Part shown: positions 8,285-17,571 of the stretch, piece by piece | Layout of the letters: each line of letters starts with the position of its first letter | How positions within the stretch are numbered: position 1 is the first letter of the stretch | Translations under genes and position numbers: made by a program | The notes under the pieces: model-generated | Told to the model about the DNA's origin: nothing | Database searches by the model: none | What the model saw: the letters and a program-made list of their open reading frames with translations, nothing else | Assembly: GCA_016927185.1 (NCBI GenBank) | Contig: JAFGND010000025.1 | Coordinates: 1 to 64,000, forward strand | Direction: 5' to 3' | Length of the DNA: 64,000 bases | From: Candidatus Coatesiibacteriota bacterium | GTDB taxonomy: Bacteria > JAFGND01

Positions 8285-10276
8285 TTATTCTACAATCATT
8301 CCTGCTGATGCACCTTCATCAACAGTTATCATGAATATGTCTTTTCCTCCTGAACCTGTTGCCAGGATCATTCCATTAGATGTCCCGAATTTCATTTTCT
8401 TTGGTTTCAGGTTAGCAACAAGTATCACTTTTTTCCCAAGAAGTTTTTCTCTATCATAAGCTTCCTTGATTCCAGCAAAAACCGTTACTTTCTTGAAACC
8501 AATATCAAGGATTAGTTTCAGAAGTTTGTCAGCACCATCAACTTCTTCAACTCCCTTTATTTCTGCAATTCTCAGATCCACTTTTGCAAAATCCTCATAT
8601 TCTATCTCTTTCTTGAGATTGCTGGCAGGTTTCTGCAGGGGGGGAGGTTCCTTGCTGGCATCCATTATTTGTTCCATGGTTTTTATATCTACTCTCTGAG
8701 CGAGATGTTCATAATTGTTTATTTCACAATTCTCCATATATTTTTCAATGTCTTCCCACTTGAAATCTTCTATCCTGAGCATTTTTTCAGCATTTCTTGA
8801 TATCACAGGTATAATCGGTTTGAGATATAGAACCAGAATTCTGAAGATGTTAATACAGGTAGTCAGATCTCTATGTGCTTTTTTCTTGTCTGTCTTTATT
8901 GTAAGCCATGGAGCTGCCTTGTCTATGAATATATTAGCTTCGTCTGCCATGGATACTATATCACGTATTATCTGGCTGAAATTCAATTCAGCGTAATATC
9001 GGGCTATTGCTTCTTTTATTTTCGTGAAATTATCAAGTATTTCCCTGTCTTCTTTTTCAAGGATACTTAGTTTTCCAGCAAAGTATTTGTGCAGCATCGG
9101 AATGGATCTTGAACCCAGATTAACAATCTTGCCAACAATCTCAGAATTAATCTTGTTAACAAAATCCTCAATTCCCATGTTCATGTCTTCAATGCTTGAT
9201 GTGAGCTTACTTGCATAATAGTATCTCAAGTAATCTGTATTTTTTATGTATTCTGCAAATGTTTTTGCCAGAATGAAGGTTCCTTTTGATTTACTCATCT
9301 TCTTGCCATCAATTTGCAGAAAACCATGGATATACACCTTGTCCGGTAATCTGTAATCTGCTGTTATAAGCATGGCAGGCCAGAACAAGCAATGGAAGTA
9401 TTGAATATCCTTACCTATAAAATGAATCAATTGTCTTGATTTATTTTCGAAATGTTCGCTGAAATCCTTGTTTTCCCTTTCGCACCAGTTTTTTATGGAT
9501 GCAAGATAACCAATTGGAGCATCCCACCAGTTGTAAAAGTATTTGTCATCACTATCCGGAATCCTGAATCCGAAAAATGGGGCATCTCTCGAAAAGTCCC
9601 ATTCCCTGAGTCCCTCATAAAACCACTCCATCATCTTTTTCTTTACTGATTCACTTAAAGCATCAGAATTTATCCAGGATTTCAGCTCTTCCGAAAGCAT
9701 TCGTAAGTCAAAGAAATAATGAACCGCTTCCTTCTTCACGGGAGATGTTCCACAAAAAGAACAATGTGCATCAGTTATTTCAGAAGGAGTGTATGTTGCT
9801 CCACATGTATCGCAGGAGTCACCATACTGGTCTTCAGCACCACACTTCGGGCATGTACCCTTGATAAATCTGTCGGGAAGGAATATCCCGTCTGAAGGGC
9901 AAAAAAGCATTTCAATGGTCTTGTTTTTGACCATTCCCTTTTTCAGAGCAGATCTGTAAAAGTTTAGAGTGAATTCCTCATTTTCCTTAGAATGTGTTGT
10001 ATAATAGTTGTCAAATTTGATATTGAATAATTTATAATCAGCAATATGTCTTTTCCTGACACTTTCAATGAATTCTTCTGGCTTCATTTTATTTTTTCTG
10101 GCAGCGATCATTATTGCAGTTCCATGAGAGTCATCTCCAGCAAAAAAATGACATTCATTTCCAGTCATTTTCTGGAAGCGAACCCAGATATCTGTCTGGA
10201 TTGCCTCTATTAAATGCCCTAAGTGAATTTCTCCATTTGCATAAGGGAGAGCCATTGTAACTGTCATTTTATTCAT
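8285..10276 (-). CDS. metG: Methionyl-tRNA synthetase
   Basis: A 663-residue class I synthetase that charges tRNA-Met. It has HLGH (18-21), a zinc-binding insertion with CPKC, CDTC and CSFC pairs (about 137-175), and KMSKS (about residue 327), followed by the anticodon-binding helices. A C-terminal EMAP/Trbp-type tRNA-binding domain (about 560-663, VDLRIAEIKGVEEV to GMILATG) is fused, as in long bacterial MetRS. The ATG overlaps the TGA of the giant TPR gene by four bases, so it is translated from the same message. Confidence 0.97.
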   Translation of the reverse strand: MNKMTVTMALPYANGEIHLGHLIEAIQTDIWVRFQKMTGNECHFFAGDDSHGTAIMIAARKNKMKPEEFIESVRKRHIADYKLFNIKFDNYYTTHSKENEEFTLNFYRSALKKGMVKNKTIEMLFCPSDGIFLPDRFIKGTCPKCGAEDQYGDSCDTCGATYTPSEITDAHCSFCGTSPVKKEAVHYFFDLRMLSEELKSWINSDALSESVKKKMMEWFYEGLREWDFSRDAPFFGFRIPDSDDKYFYNWWDAPIGYLASIKNWCERENKDFSEHFENKSRQLIHFIGKDIQYFHCLFWPAMLITADYRLPDKVYIHGFLQIDGKKMSKSKGTFILAKTFAEYIKNTDYLRYYYASKLTSSIEDMNMGIEDFVNKINSEIVGKIVNLGSRSIPMLHKYFAGKLSILEKEDREILDNFTKIKEAIARYYAELNFSQIIRDIVSMADEANIFIDKAAPWLTIKTDKKKAHRDLTTCINIFRILVLYLKPIIPVISRNAEKMLRIEDFKWEDIEKYMENCEINNYEHLAQRVDIKTMEQIMDASKEPPPLQKPASNLKKEIEYEDFAKVDLRIAEIKGVEEVDGADKLLKLILDIGFKKVTVFAGIKEAYDREKLLGKKVILVANLKPKKMKFGTSNGMILATGSGGKDIFMITVDEGASAGMIVE

Positions 10277-13200
10277 CTTCTTCTTTTCCTTCTTTCCTTC
10301 TTTTCTGGAGACGGTTTTGTTGGATCCTCCATATTTACAGGTGATGAAGATTGTGTCTCAAGTCTTTTCAAATGATCATCTGCATCCTTTGAAATATCTT
10401 TGTACTTCTTTTGCTCTTTTGCTTTCATGTAATAATCTTTTGCCTTCTCTATATCCCCTGTTGCCTGATAGCATTCACCAATCATTATATGTGCTGCATA
10501 ATATGTTTCATCTCTGTCTTCAAAAAACCTTATTACTTTCATGAAATTCAGGACTGCCTTGTTATAGTCCTTGACCTGCTGATATGCCCCTCCTCTGTGA
10601 ATCAGTATATTTTTCTGGACTTCAGGATTGGAACTCATATTTTCAGCTTTCTTGAAGAAATGCAGAGCAGAATTCAATTGTCCCTGATTGTGATAGCAAT
10701 AACCAATCTGCATGAGTAGTTCAGCTTTTGCTTCGTTTTTTTTCTCCAGAGACAAGGATTCCTGTAAATACCTGATCGCTTCATCCCAGGCGCTTAACTG
10801 CTGAGACAACAATCCTAAGTTTGCCAGTATTGCTTTTCTGTGTTCTTGAGTCTTGCTTTGATTCAATAGCTGATTATATATCAACTTTGCCTCAGCCAGC
10901 TTCTCATTATCAATATAAAGATCAGCAAGATTGAAACCAGCTTCAATTCTCAGAGAATCTGTTACACCTTCTTTCATTACTTTGCTGAAATTGTATGTTG
11001 CAGTTTCCTCATCTTTTTCAAACCTTGATAAAACTCCAAGATGAAGCATTGACCATTGTTTTGTTGCTGTGGGTGTATTGTTATCCTTTATCAGCGAGCT
11101 GAATACCATTTTTGCAGATTTTATTCTTTTGCCCTTTACCTCAAGAAGTCCTTCTTCATATCTTATTAGTGCGTAATAATCCTCATCATTTGGATAGTAT
11201 TTCCTGTAGAATTTGATAATTCTTCTAGCTTTTGTAATTCTATTAAGTCTAAGATTGCATATTGCTTGATAAGCTACTGATTCTGGATCATCCTTATTCT
11301 TGATAAAGTAAGAAAGAGCTTCTTCGTATTTCTCATTCTCGAAATTAAGTTTGCCAATAGTTCTGTTATAATAAATTTCAGAAGATTTCGGCTTTAGTTT
11401 CTTCAGATAATCTAATGTTTCCTGGCTATGCCCCAGCTTTATCGCTATCTGTATCAGACTGCCAAGTATTTTTGCCTGGGTTTTCTTGTCAGAATTATCA
11501 ACATCTTTTAAAGCTTCCTGATACTTTTCATAAGCATCTTTTGTCCTGCCTGCAAGTTCAAGCGCATTTGCATACTGGTAAAGCAATTCTCCATGCATCT
11601 TCTTTGACTTGTGAATGGTAAGCAAGTTCTGGTATATTGCCAATCCTCTCTGAATTTTTCCAAGTTTTATGTATATATCAGCCAGTCTGGACTTTGATGA
11701 TAGCAAATCCTTGCCAAATGGAAATTCTATAATATATCTTTCATAAATACCAGCAGATTCAGATAATTGTCCGAGTTTAAAGTATGTTTCTCCCAACACG
11801 AAATATGCGTCTGATTTGTAAGGTGAACTATATGGAGAATTAACTGCATTGTAGAGATTTTTCGCGGCAATATTATATTCTCCATATTTGTTCCAGTATT
11901 GTCCAAGTAGGAAAAAAGCTTCAGTTTGATACTGTTTGTCTTTTTGATAAGCTTCTGTTAATGAAATTATGGCATCTGGAGATGTCTTTCCCCAATTCTT
12001 CAGAAGCAATGAGGCTTTCATGAGACTTAAATCCGCAAGGTAAGGTTCTTTAGGATTTTGTTTGAGCAAATCATCTATCATATTCAAAAGGGATGTAAAA
12101 TCATCGGTCTCTTTCAGCGAAATCAGGGTTATTGCTGCTGAGAACTCGAAATCACCCCCTGTTTTCAAATTCATCACTTCTTCTGCATTTTCTACAGCAT
12201 CATTTCTATATTTGCTGCTATTTTCATCATAACAAATAGCATAATAATATGCTTTTTCATTAAGAAGAGCAGCAAGAAGATGATAATTTGCCTTATCACT
12301 ATCTTTTTTCCGTCCTGATATTTCTGAAGCAGCTTTCCTGAAATCTATTATGTCCCTGTCTATTGCATCAGAGATGACATACCTGTTTCCTTTAGCAGCA
12401 ACAAGCAAAAGATTATCCAGTAATCCTCTTATATCCCCCTCAGTATTCTTATAAAGGAGACGGCTTTTTGCAAGTGGATAAAAACGTGAAGCAGACATTT
12501 CTTCTATAATCCTTTTGTAATGACTTTCAGATTTTGTATAATCCCCTTTTAAACGATAGTTTTCAGCTAGTTCAAAAACCACCCAGTCTGCTAATGGATT
12601 AACTGGCATAATGATAAGCTGATTTAAATATGATATTGCATCATCATATCTCTTGCTCTCCTTGAGGTTTATTGCTTTCCTGAGAAGAGGTTCAATTTTA
12701 CTTAAGTTGAATGATGGTTCAAGCGAACCTATTTCTCCCTTGTCTTTCAGATTATAAGATGATACCTCGCTTTTATATCTTGAGTTTGGATAGAGGGCAA
12801 GGAAATTTTCTATCTCCATTTTCACTTCTTCCCTTCCAGTCGAGTATAATGCCTTTATGAGATAGTAATGACCTTCTTCGGAATACTCAGAATTTCTTCC
12901 AAGAGACTGAAATTCTTCAAGATAACGTATTGCGAGGGCATAATTCCCAAGACTCAAGGCTGCCTTGCCAGCTTCAAGTCTTGCTCTGTTTGCAAGAGGA
13001 TGATAAGGATTGTTCTTGAGAAAGGATCTGTATGTTTCAAGGGCTCTAGGGTAATTTCCTGATGCTGACTGGATCAATCCCAAAGATAGATTTATCTGAG
13101 CTTGTTGGAGATTCTGAGGGAATTCCTTAAGCAGATTATTAAGAAGAATTTCTGCCTCATCATTTTTCTTCTGACCAATAAGACAATCTGCAATTAATGT

Positions 13201-13821
13201 TCCTGCTTCTATTTTTAGTTCAGGTTTCATTCCCTTGTATAGTCCTATTAGTGCTTCATAAGCTTCTTTGTAATTCCTTTCAGCAATATGGATTCTGCTT
13301 TTCAGAATAGCAATTTCGTTCACATATTGTTTCCTTAAATCCTGGGATAGATTATCAAGCATTGTTTTTGCAATACCAGGTCCTTCTTTTGAAAGGGCGA
13401 TCCTTATTTTATAGAGTTTCGCAATCTGTCCTGCAGGAGTATCCTGGTATTTTGCTTCCAGTCTGGAAAGAATACTCTCTGCTTCATTGAAACTGCCATT
13501 TGATATTTTTCTCTCTACTACTCCGATAAGAAGAGTAGGAGTTTTTGGATGATTTGGATACTTCCTTACAAAGGCTTCACTAAGGTTATTGATCTTGTCA
13601 TTATAACCAAGTTTTTCATCAACCTGAAATAAAAGCAGGTAGTATTCTATCAAATTTGGGCTGTTTGGATAAGTTTCCAGAAGCTCTTCCAGCTGTGCTT
13701 CTGCCAATTCATATTGCCCGGTAATTATAAGCTGCTTTGCAAATCCAAACAGGGTTTTTTCAGTAACAGCAGCACTTGTCAAAGAAACAAATATTAATAT
13801 TATGAAAAGATATCTGAACAT
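10273..13821 (-). CDS. Giant secreted TPR protein (BamD/YbgF-like repeat arrays)
   Basis: About 1,182 residues from the ATG at 13821, chosen because GGAG precedes it and it gives a clean signal peptide (MFRYLFIILIFVSLTSAA). A start five codons earlier is open but less likely. Nearly the whole mature protein is TPR units of about 34 residues, for example YPRALETYRSFLKNNPYHP, YTKSESHYKRIIEEM and YNKAVLNFMKVIRF, similar in rhythm to BamD/YbgF repeats. The end is a polybasic tail (PSPEKKERRKRRR) whose codons overlap the metG start. It lies 63 bases after the TamL-like gene; a periplasmic scaffold for outer-membrane assembly or envelope complexes is the simplest inference. A TTGACA at 13881-13876 may give it its own promoter. 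Confidence 0.8.
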   Translation of the reverse strand: MFRYLFIILIFVSLTSAAVTEKTLFGFAKQLIITGQYELAEAQLEELLETYPNSPNLIEYYLLLFQVDEKLGYNDKINNLSEAFVRKYPNHPKTPTLLIGVVERKISNGSFNEAESILSRLEAKYQDTPAGQIAKLYKIRIALSKEGPGIAKTMLDNLSQDLRKQYVNEIAILKSRIHIAERNYKEAYEALIGLYKGMKPELKIEAGTLIADCLIGQKKNDEAEILLNNLLKEFPQNLQQAQINLSLGLIQSASGNYPRALETYRSFLKNNPYHPLANRARLEAGKAALSLGNYALAIRYLEEFQSLGRNSEYSEEGHYYLIKALYSTGREEVKMEIENFLALYPNSRYKSEVSSYNLKDKGEIGSLEPSFNLSKIEPLLRKAINLKESKRYDDAISYLNQLIIMPVNPLADWVVFELAENYRLKGDYTKSESHYKRIIEEMSASRFYPLAKSRLLYKNTEGDIRGLLDNLLLVAAKGNRYVISDAIDRDIIDFRKAASEISGRKKDSDKANYHLLAALLNEKAYYYAICYDENSSKYRNDAVENAEEVMNLKTGGDFEFSAAITLISLKETDDFTSLLNMIDDLLKQNPKEPYLADLSLMKASLLLKNWGKTSPDAIISLTEAYQKDKQYQTEAFFLLGQYWNKYGEYNIAAKNLYNAVNSPYSSPYKSDAYFVLGETYFKLGQLSESAGIYERYIIEFPFGKDLLSSKSRLADIYIKLGKIQRGLAIYQNLLTIHKSKKMHGELLYQYANALELAGRTKDAYEKYQEALKDVDNSDKKTQAKILGSLIQIAIKLGHSQETLDYLKKLKPKSSEIYYNRTIGKLNFENEKYEEALSYFIKNKDDPESVAYQAICNLRLNRITKARRIIKFYRKYYPNDEDYYALIRYEEGLLEVKGKRIKSAKMVFSSLIKDNNTPTATKQWSMLHLGVLSRFEKDEETATYNFSKVMKEGVTDSLRIEAGFNLADLYIDNEKLAEAKLIYNQLLNQSKTQEHRKAILANLGLLSQQLSAWDEAIRYLQESLSLEKKNEAKAELLMQIGYCYHNQGQLNSALHFFKKAENMSSNPEVQKNILIHRGGAYQQVKDYNKAVLNFMKVIRFFEDRDETYYAAHIMIGECYQATGDIEKAKDYYMKAKEQKKYKDISKDADDHLKRLETQSSSPVNMEDPTKPSPEKKERRKRRR

Positions 13822-13884
13822 ATCACTCCATTCCATCCAAAAAGACTTTACCCTGAACTCATAAAGCCATGTCTATGTCAAGGT

Positions 13885-15575
13885 TTACCATAGTGTTGAG
13901 GCAGAAAGATACAAATAGCCTGAAAGAGGTTCATTTTTTCTTTCTATAGCATAATCTAATCCAAGCTTGATTGCCTGTCTTTGCATCCTGACACCAAAAC
14001 CGTAACCTAGCCTCCCAATTTCGCAAAACTCCTTTCCTTTGTAATTATGTTTGAAACCGATTCCGTAATCAAGAAGTGGATAAACCCAGAATCTTGGATG
14101 AGGATACAAATTGAATTGATTGTTTATGACAAGGCAAACTGTTCTTTTTATCATGTCAGGCTTCAAACCTCGCACACCATTTAATCCTCCGAGATCTATC
14201 CAGTCATATATATCAGGATTTGAATTTCTTGAATAGAGCCAGTTGATTTTTGGAGAAAAATAAAAGCTAATTCTCTTATAAAAGGGAATATATAAAGATG
14301 AGTAGCTTTCATTCAATAGCCTGAAGCTTTTTTCAGATTCTTTGGAAGTATGAATAATCCATTTGTAACCTGTACCAAATTCCATTCCTTTTTTGGGAAT
14401 AAATGGATTATCAAGATTCTTGTATTTCAAAGCTGTAATGAAAAGATTTTGAGAATAATTGGATGCGGAATCCTCATCTTCTGATATGCTTTTTGCAACT
14501 CCCAATCCAGTAGTGAAAGTAATGCTTCTTGAAAGATAAAGCAAAACATCAATTTCTGCGTCAAATTTGGTGAAAATGTCAGGTTTTCTCTGTCTTGATA
14601 TAGATAGTTTTATATCGAAAGGTACATTTAAAGGTCTTGGCTCGAGATATGAAAGCTCAAGTTCTGATTCTTTCTGTGAAAGCCAGTAAAGATCTACATT
14701 TCTACCTCTTCCTCCAAGATTTCCCAGCCTTATGTCAAGCTGCCCTAGAATAGTATTGCTGGTATCAGGTGAAGCTGATATGACACCAGAAATAAGATAA
14801 GTCTTAAGCTCATCCAGCTCAAATATCAGGTCAGCTTTACCAGGTTGATTTGTATCTGCCCAGTACACTTTGGGAAAGCTTTCATAGTAACCAAGAACAT
14901 ATAATCTTTCTCTTGCTGTCTCAATTTTTTCCTTTGTAAGCAACTCGTTCTTGCTAATAGAAGTTATTCTTGCAAGAAATGAAGGTTCGCTTCTTTTTAT
15001 ATTCTGGAATTTTATCGATTGAAGATAAACTGGATATCGTTCATAAATCCTGTAGTAAAGTTTCAGTATATTGTTTTTTTTCTCTATGTCAGTCAGAATT
15101 ATATATGCTTTAAGGTAACCGTATTCTGCATATAAAGAGATGAGTTTTTCTAGAATCCTTGCTGGATAATTACTATCGAATTCCTTTGCTGGATCTGAAA
15201 AGATCTTCCACTTTATGAAAGAATCAGAAAACCTTTTTATTCCGCTGATATTCATCTCTATCGTACTTGTTTTCAGTATATTTTCCGCTTTAAGATTATA
15301 TAGAATAGAACCATCCTTTATTCTCCAGTTCCATTTTATTTTTGCATCAAGATAACCAGCTCTGGAAAGGAAACCTGCCATGTTACTGGCATACTGCCTT
15401 GCATTATCTATTGTGAAAACATCACCAATCACAGGTTCGTTGAAAGTGATGTCTGAAGGAAAATCTATTTCACAACGTTTTAATGTTGGTTCAGAAATAT
15501 TTTCAGATGAGCAACCTGGCAAAATCAGAGAAACAAAAAAAAAATGGCAATTTTCGGAAATCTTAATGTCCCCAT
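13885..15575 (-). CDS. tamL: TamL-like BamA/TamA-family outer-membrane lipoprotein, signal peptide out of frame
   Basis: The uninterrupted frame encodes about 545 residues from a TTG near 15522: POTRA-like repeats (about residues 20-240, each with patterns such as GYLDAKIKW and GYLKAYIIL) and then a 16-strand-type Omp85 barrel (to residue 545), with LGGLNGVRGLKPD matching the conserved VRG segment. Upstream in this frame is LILPGC, a lipobox, but no ATG. An ATG at 15575 in the adjacent frame encodes MGTLRFPKIAIFF and meets a stop 16 codons on. The two join perfectly if the ten-base T tract (15544-15535) is read as eleven. Lipidated BamA/TamA homologues are the TamL proteins of Bacteroidetes. 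The ATG lies inside the end of the transporter gene. Confidence 0.8.
15535..15544 (-). repeat. Ten-base T homopolymer in the tamL-like signal peptide
   Basis: Ten consecutive T on the minus strand inside the hydrophobic core of the signal peptide. With ten the ATG-led frame stops at codon 17. With eleven (or eight) it continues into the lipobox and the barrel protein. It is a candidate slipped-strand or transcriptional-slippage site, or a homopolymer sequencing error. Confidence 0.75.
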
Positions 15576-16873
15576 ACTAACCACAAGAAAATGAATCCTG
15601 CTGCAGTCGAAGCAGCAGTAAAAGGAAGTCCTAGTTTGATAAATTCCCAGCTGCTTGCAGTATGACCATTCTTTTTGAGCAAACCCATGGCAACCACATT
15701 TGCAGAAGCACCAAGTGGAGTTATGTTGCCACCTATGCAGGAGCCTATAAGCAAACCGAATAGAAGTAATACATATGCATGTTCTCCTCCAATACTCAAG
15801 CCCAGTTTTCCAGCCACAGGAAGCATGACAGTAATATATGGCACATTATCTATGAAAGCACTAAGCAAGACGCTTATCCATACAATCAAGGTATAAGAAA
15901 TGAAGAGGTTTCCGCCTGTAATATTCTTCAACCAGTTAGCAATTACATCTATTATCTGTGTATGTTCCAAAAAACCTACAGCTATGAATATACCCATAAG
16001 AAAGATAGTTGTATCCCAATCATACTTTGTTTTTACATCAAGAAATTCTTCCTTGTCTTTGAAAAACATCCAGAGCATTCCTATGGCTGCCATAACTATG
16101 CATATTGTTCCTCCAAGCCATGAGAAGTTTGGATCGAAAAGACTTGAAACAGCTAATCCAAGTATCATTATTACAAGCAATATTGTTGGAATCCAGCTTC
16201 TTATAGGCTCTGAAGGTAATTCTCCTATAGGTTTTTTATACTTGTGAAAGAAAAGATATAAAACAGAAAAACCGAAAGCTGCACCTATTTGAATGGCAAA
16301 AAAGATGCTGGGTTTTCCCTTGTACCAGAAAAAGTCATTGAAGTTGATTTTGGCATAAGCACCAAGTATCATTGAAGGGGGATCTCCAATCAAGGTTGCA
16401 GTTCCCTGTAAATTGCTGCAGATTGCCATTGAAATAAGGAATGGAACTGGTGAAACTTCAAGCCTTCTGGCAAGTTCAAATGCAATTGGTGCTAAAATCA
16501 AAACTGTTGCTACATTCTCCACAAACATGCTTATGAAGCTTGATATAGCTGATAAAAGCAGTATGGCAATTCCCAGATTGGGAGAGATTTTTATCAATTT
16601 AAGAGATAGCAATACAGGTACTTTCGAGAAAATAAAAGCTTCTGCCAATATCAATGTACCTGCAAAAATTCCAATTACATTCCAGTTGACTTCCCTTAAC
16701 ATGAAAGGGATTATATCTTTTACAGAGAAATAGGGATCCAGTGAAGTAATCACTATTGCAAGCAAGGCAATGCCCGGGATAATGAAATAAGTTTTATGCT
16801 TGTTTTTTATAATTATCAGGCAGAAGTAAATTGCCAGAAATATTATACTAACAATTATTTGCAGAAAATTCAT
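15563..16873 (-). CDS. ArsB/NhaD-type ion transporter superfamily permease
   Basis: A 436-residue inner-membrane protein with about 11-12 hydrophobic segments. The two inverted-repeat signatures of the IT superfamily are clear: SNLQGTATLIGDPPSMILG in the first half and GGNITPLGASANVVAMG in the second. Members move arsenite, Na+/H+ or dicarboxylates. The sequence does not show which, and no arsenic gene is nearby. It carries FVENVATVLILAP and FIDNVPYITVMLP, the paired substrate-site motifs. The last four codons overlap the ATG of the TamL-like gene, so the two are probably co-translated although their functions look unrelated. Confidence 0.88.
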   Translation of the reverse strand: MNFLQIIVSIIFLAIYFCLIIIKNKHKTYFIIPGIALLAIVITSLDPYFSVKDIIPFMLREVNWNVIGIFAGTLILAEAFIFSKVPVLLSLKLIKISPNLGIAILLLSAISSFISMFVENVATVLILAPIAFELARRLEVSPVPFLISMAICSNLQGTATLIGDPPSMILGAYAKINFNDFFWYKGKPSIFFAIQIGAAFGFSVLYLFFHKYKKPIGELPSEPIRSWIPTILLVIMILGLAVSSLFDPNFSWLGGTICIVMAAIGMLWMFFKDKEEFLDVKTKYDWDTTIFLMGIFIAVGFLEHTQIIDVIANWLKNITGGNLFISYTLIVWISVLLSAFIDNVPYITVMLPVAGKLGLSIGGEHAYVLLLFGLLIGSCIGGNITPLGASANVVAMGLLKKNGHTASSWEFIKLGLPFTAASTAAGFIFLWLVWGH

Positions 16874-17076
16874 AATCTATATAAACTCTCTCAACCAGGT
16901 TTTGAAAAAGATTTAAAGCAAAAAATTTACTAAAGTCTTCATTTTATCTGCCAGTCCTTTTAAATTCTGGAACTACTGACATAACTTGATTTCTTATGTT
17001 TAAAGTCAAGGTAATTATCTTTTGATAAGTATTTGTGGCTTAGATTTAATTTTTTTGGTAAATATTTTCAGGAGTA
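16874..17076. other. Intergenic region, 203 bases, no gene recognised
   Basis: The stretch is AT-rich with no frame longer than about ten codons that has a ribosome binding site. On the minus strand a TTGACT (17009-17004) could be a -35 element for the transporter/tamL/TPR/metG transcript, but no convincing -10 hexamer lies at 16-18 bases. ACATAA/TTATGT can form a weak six-pair hairpin near 16979-16999. Confidence 0.5.
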
Positions 17077-17568
17077 TCAGTTCTGTCCAAATTCCTGTTC
17101 TATTTCATTCGTAATGTCTCTAAAGAAAGAATTTCTGTAACCTGCAGTCCTCCAAATCAATTCACCATCCTTATTAAAAAGGAATACTGCTGGAACAGCT
17201 TTTTGCCCCAGTGCTTCGAAGTCCTTCTCCTTTATCAGATAGCTAGGATATTCTATGCGATTTTGTTCAACCCAGAGCAGCATCTGTCTTGAATCTTTTT
17301 CCATTACTACAGATATTATTGCAATTCTCTGTTTTTTTCTTTTGCAGAGTTTGCTTATCCTGTCAAGATCTAGTAGAAGAGGTTTTGAAGGTTCATTCCA
17401 GGAAGCTGAAAACACAAGTATAATCAGTCTTCCCCTCAGTTGTGCAAGAAAAAAAAGGTCATTGGATCTTATTTCTTTAAGAGGCGTAAACCAGACATTC
17501 TCTATATCATCTGCATAAAGCCTTCCTAATTGAAATGCCAGAACAATTAAAAGAACATGAAGTCGCAT
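17077..17568 (-). CDS. Exported thioredoxin-fold protein lacking the CXXC pair
   Basis: A 163-residue protein: a signal peptide (to about residue 19), then a TlpA/AhpC-TSA-like fold, with the strand LIILVFSASWNEPSKPLL where TlpA proteins have F-W-A-S-W-C-x-x-C, and the cis-proline strand KAVPAVFLFNKDGELIWRTAG. Both catalytic cysteines are replaced (Asn and Ser), so dithiol exchange is not expected. It starts three bases after the dgt stop with no ribosome binding site of its own, implying coupling. A structural or binding role in the periplasm is inferred. Confidence 0.8.
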   Translation of the reverse strand: MRLHVLLIVLAFQLGRLYADDIENVWFTPLKEIRSNDLFFLAQLRGRLIILVFSASWNEPSKPLLLDLDRISKLCKRKKQRIAIISVVMEKDSRQMLLWVEQNRIEYPSYLIKEKDFEALGQKAVPAVFLFNKDGELIWRTAGYRNSFFRDITNEIEQEFGQN

Positions 17569-17571
17569 AAA

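Noticed and set aside
16874-17076. An eight-codon frame on the minus strand near 16930 as a leader peptide
   Set aside because: Too short, and no regulatory residues or attenuator hairpins are nearby.
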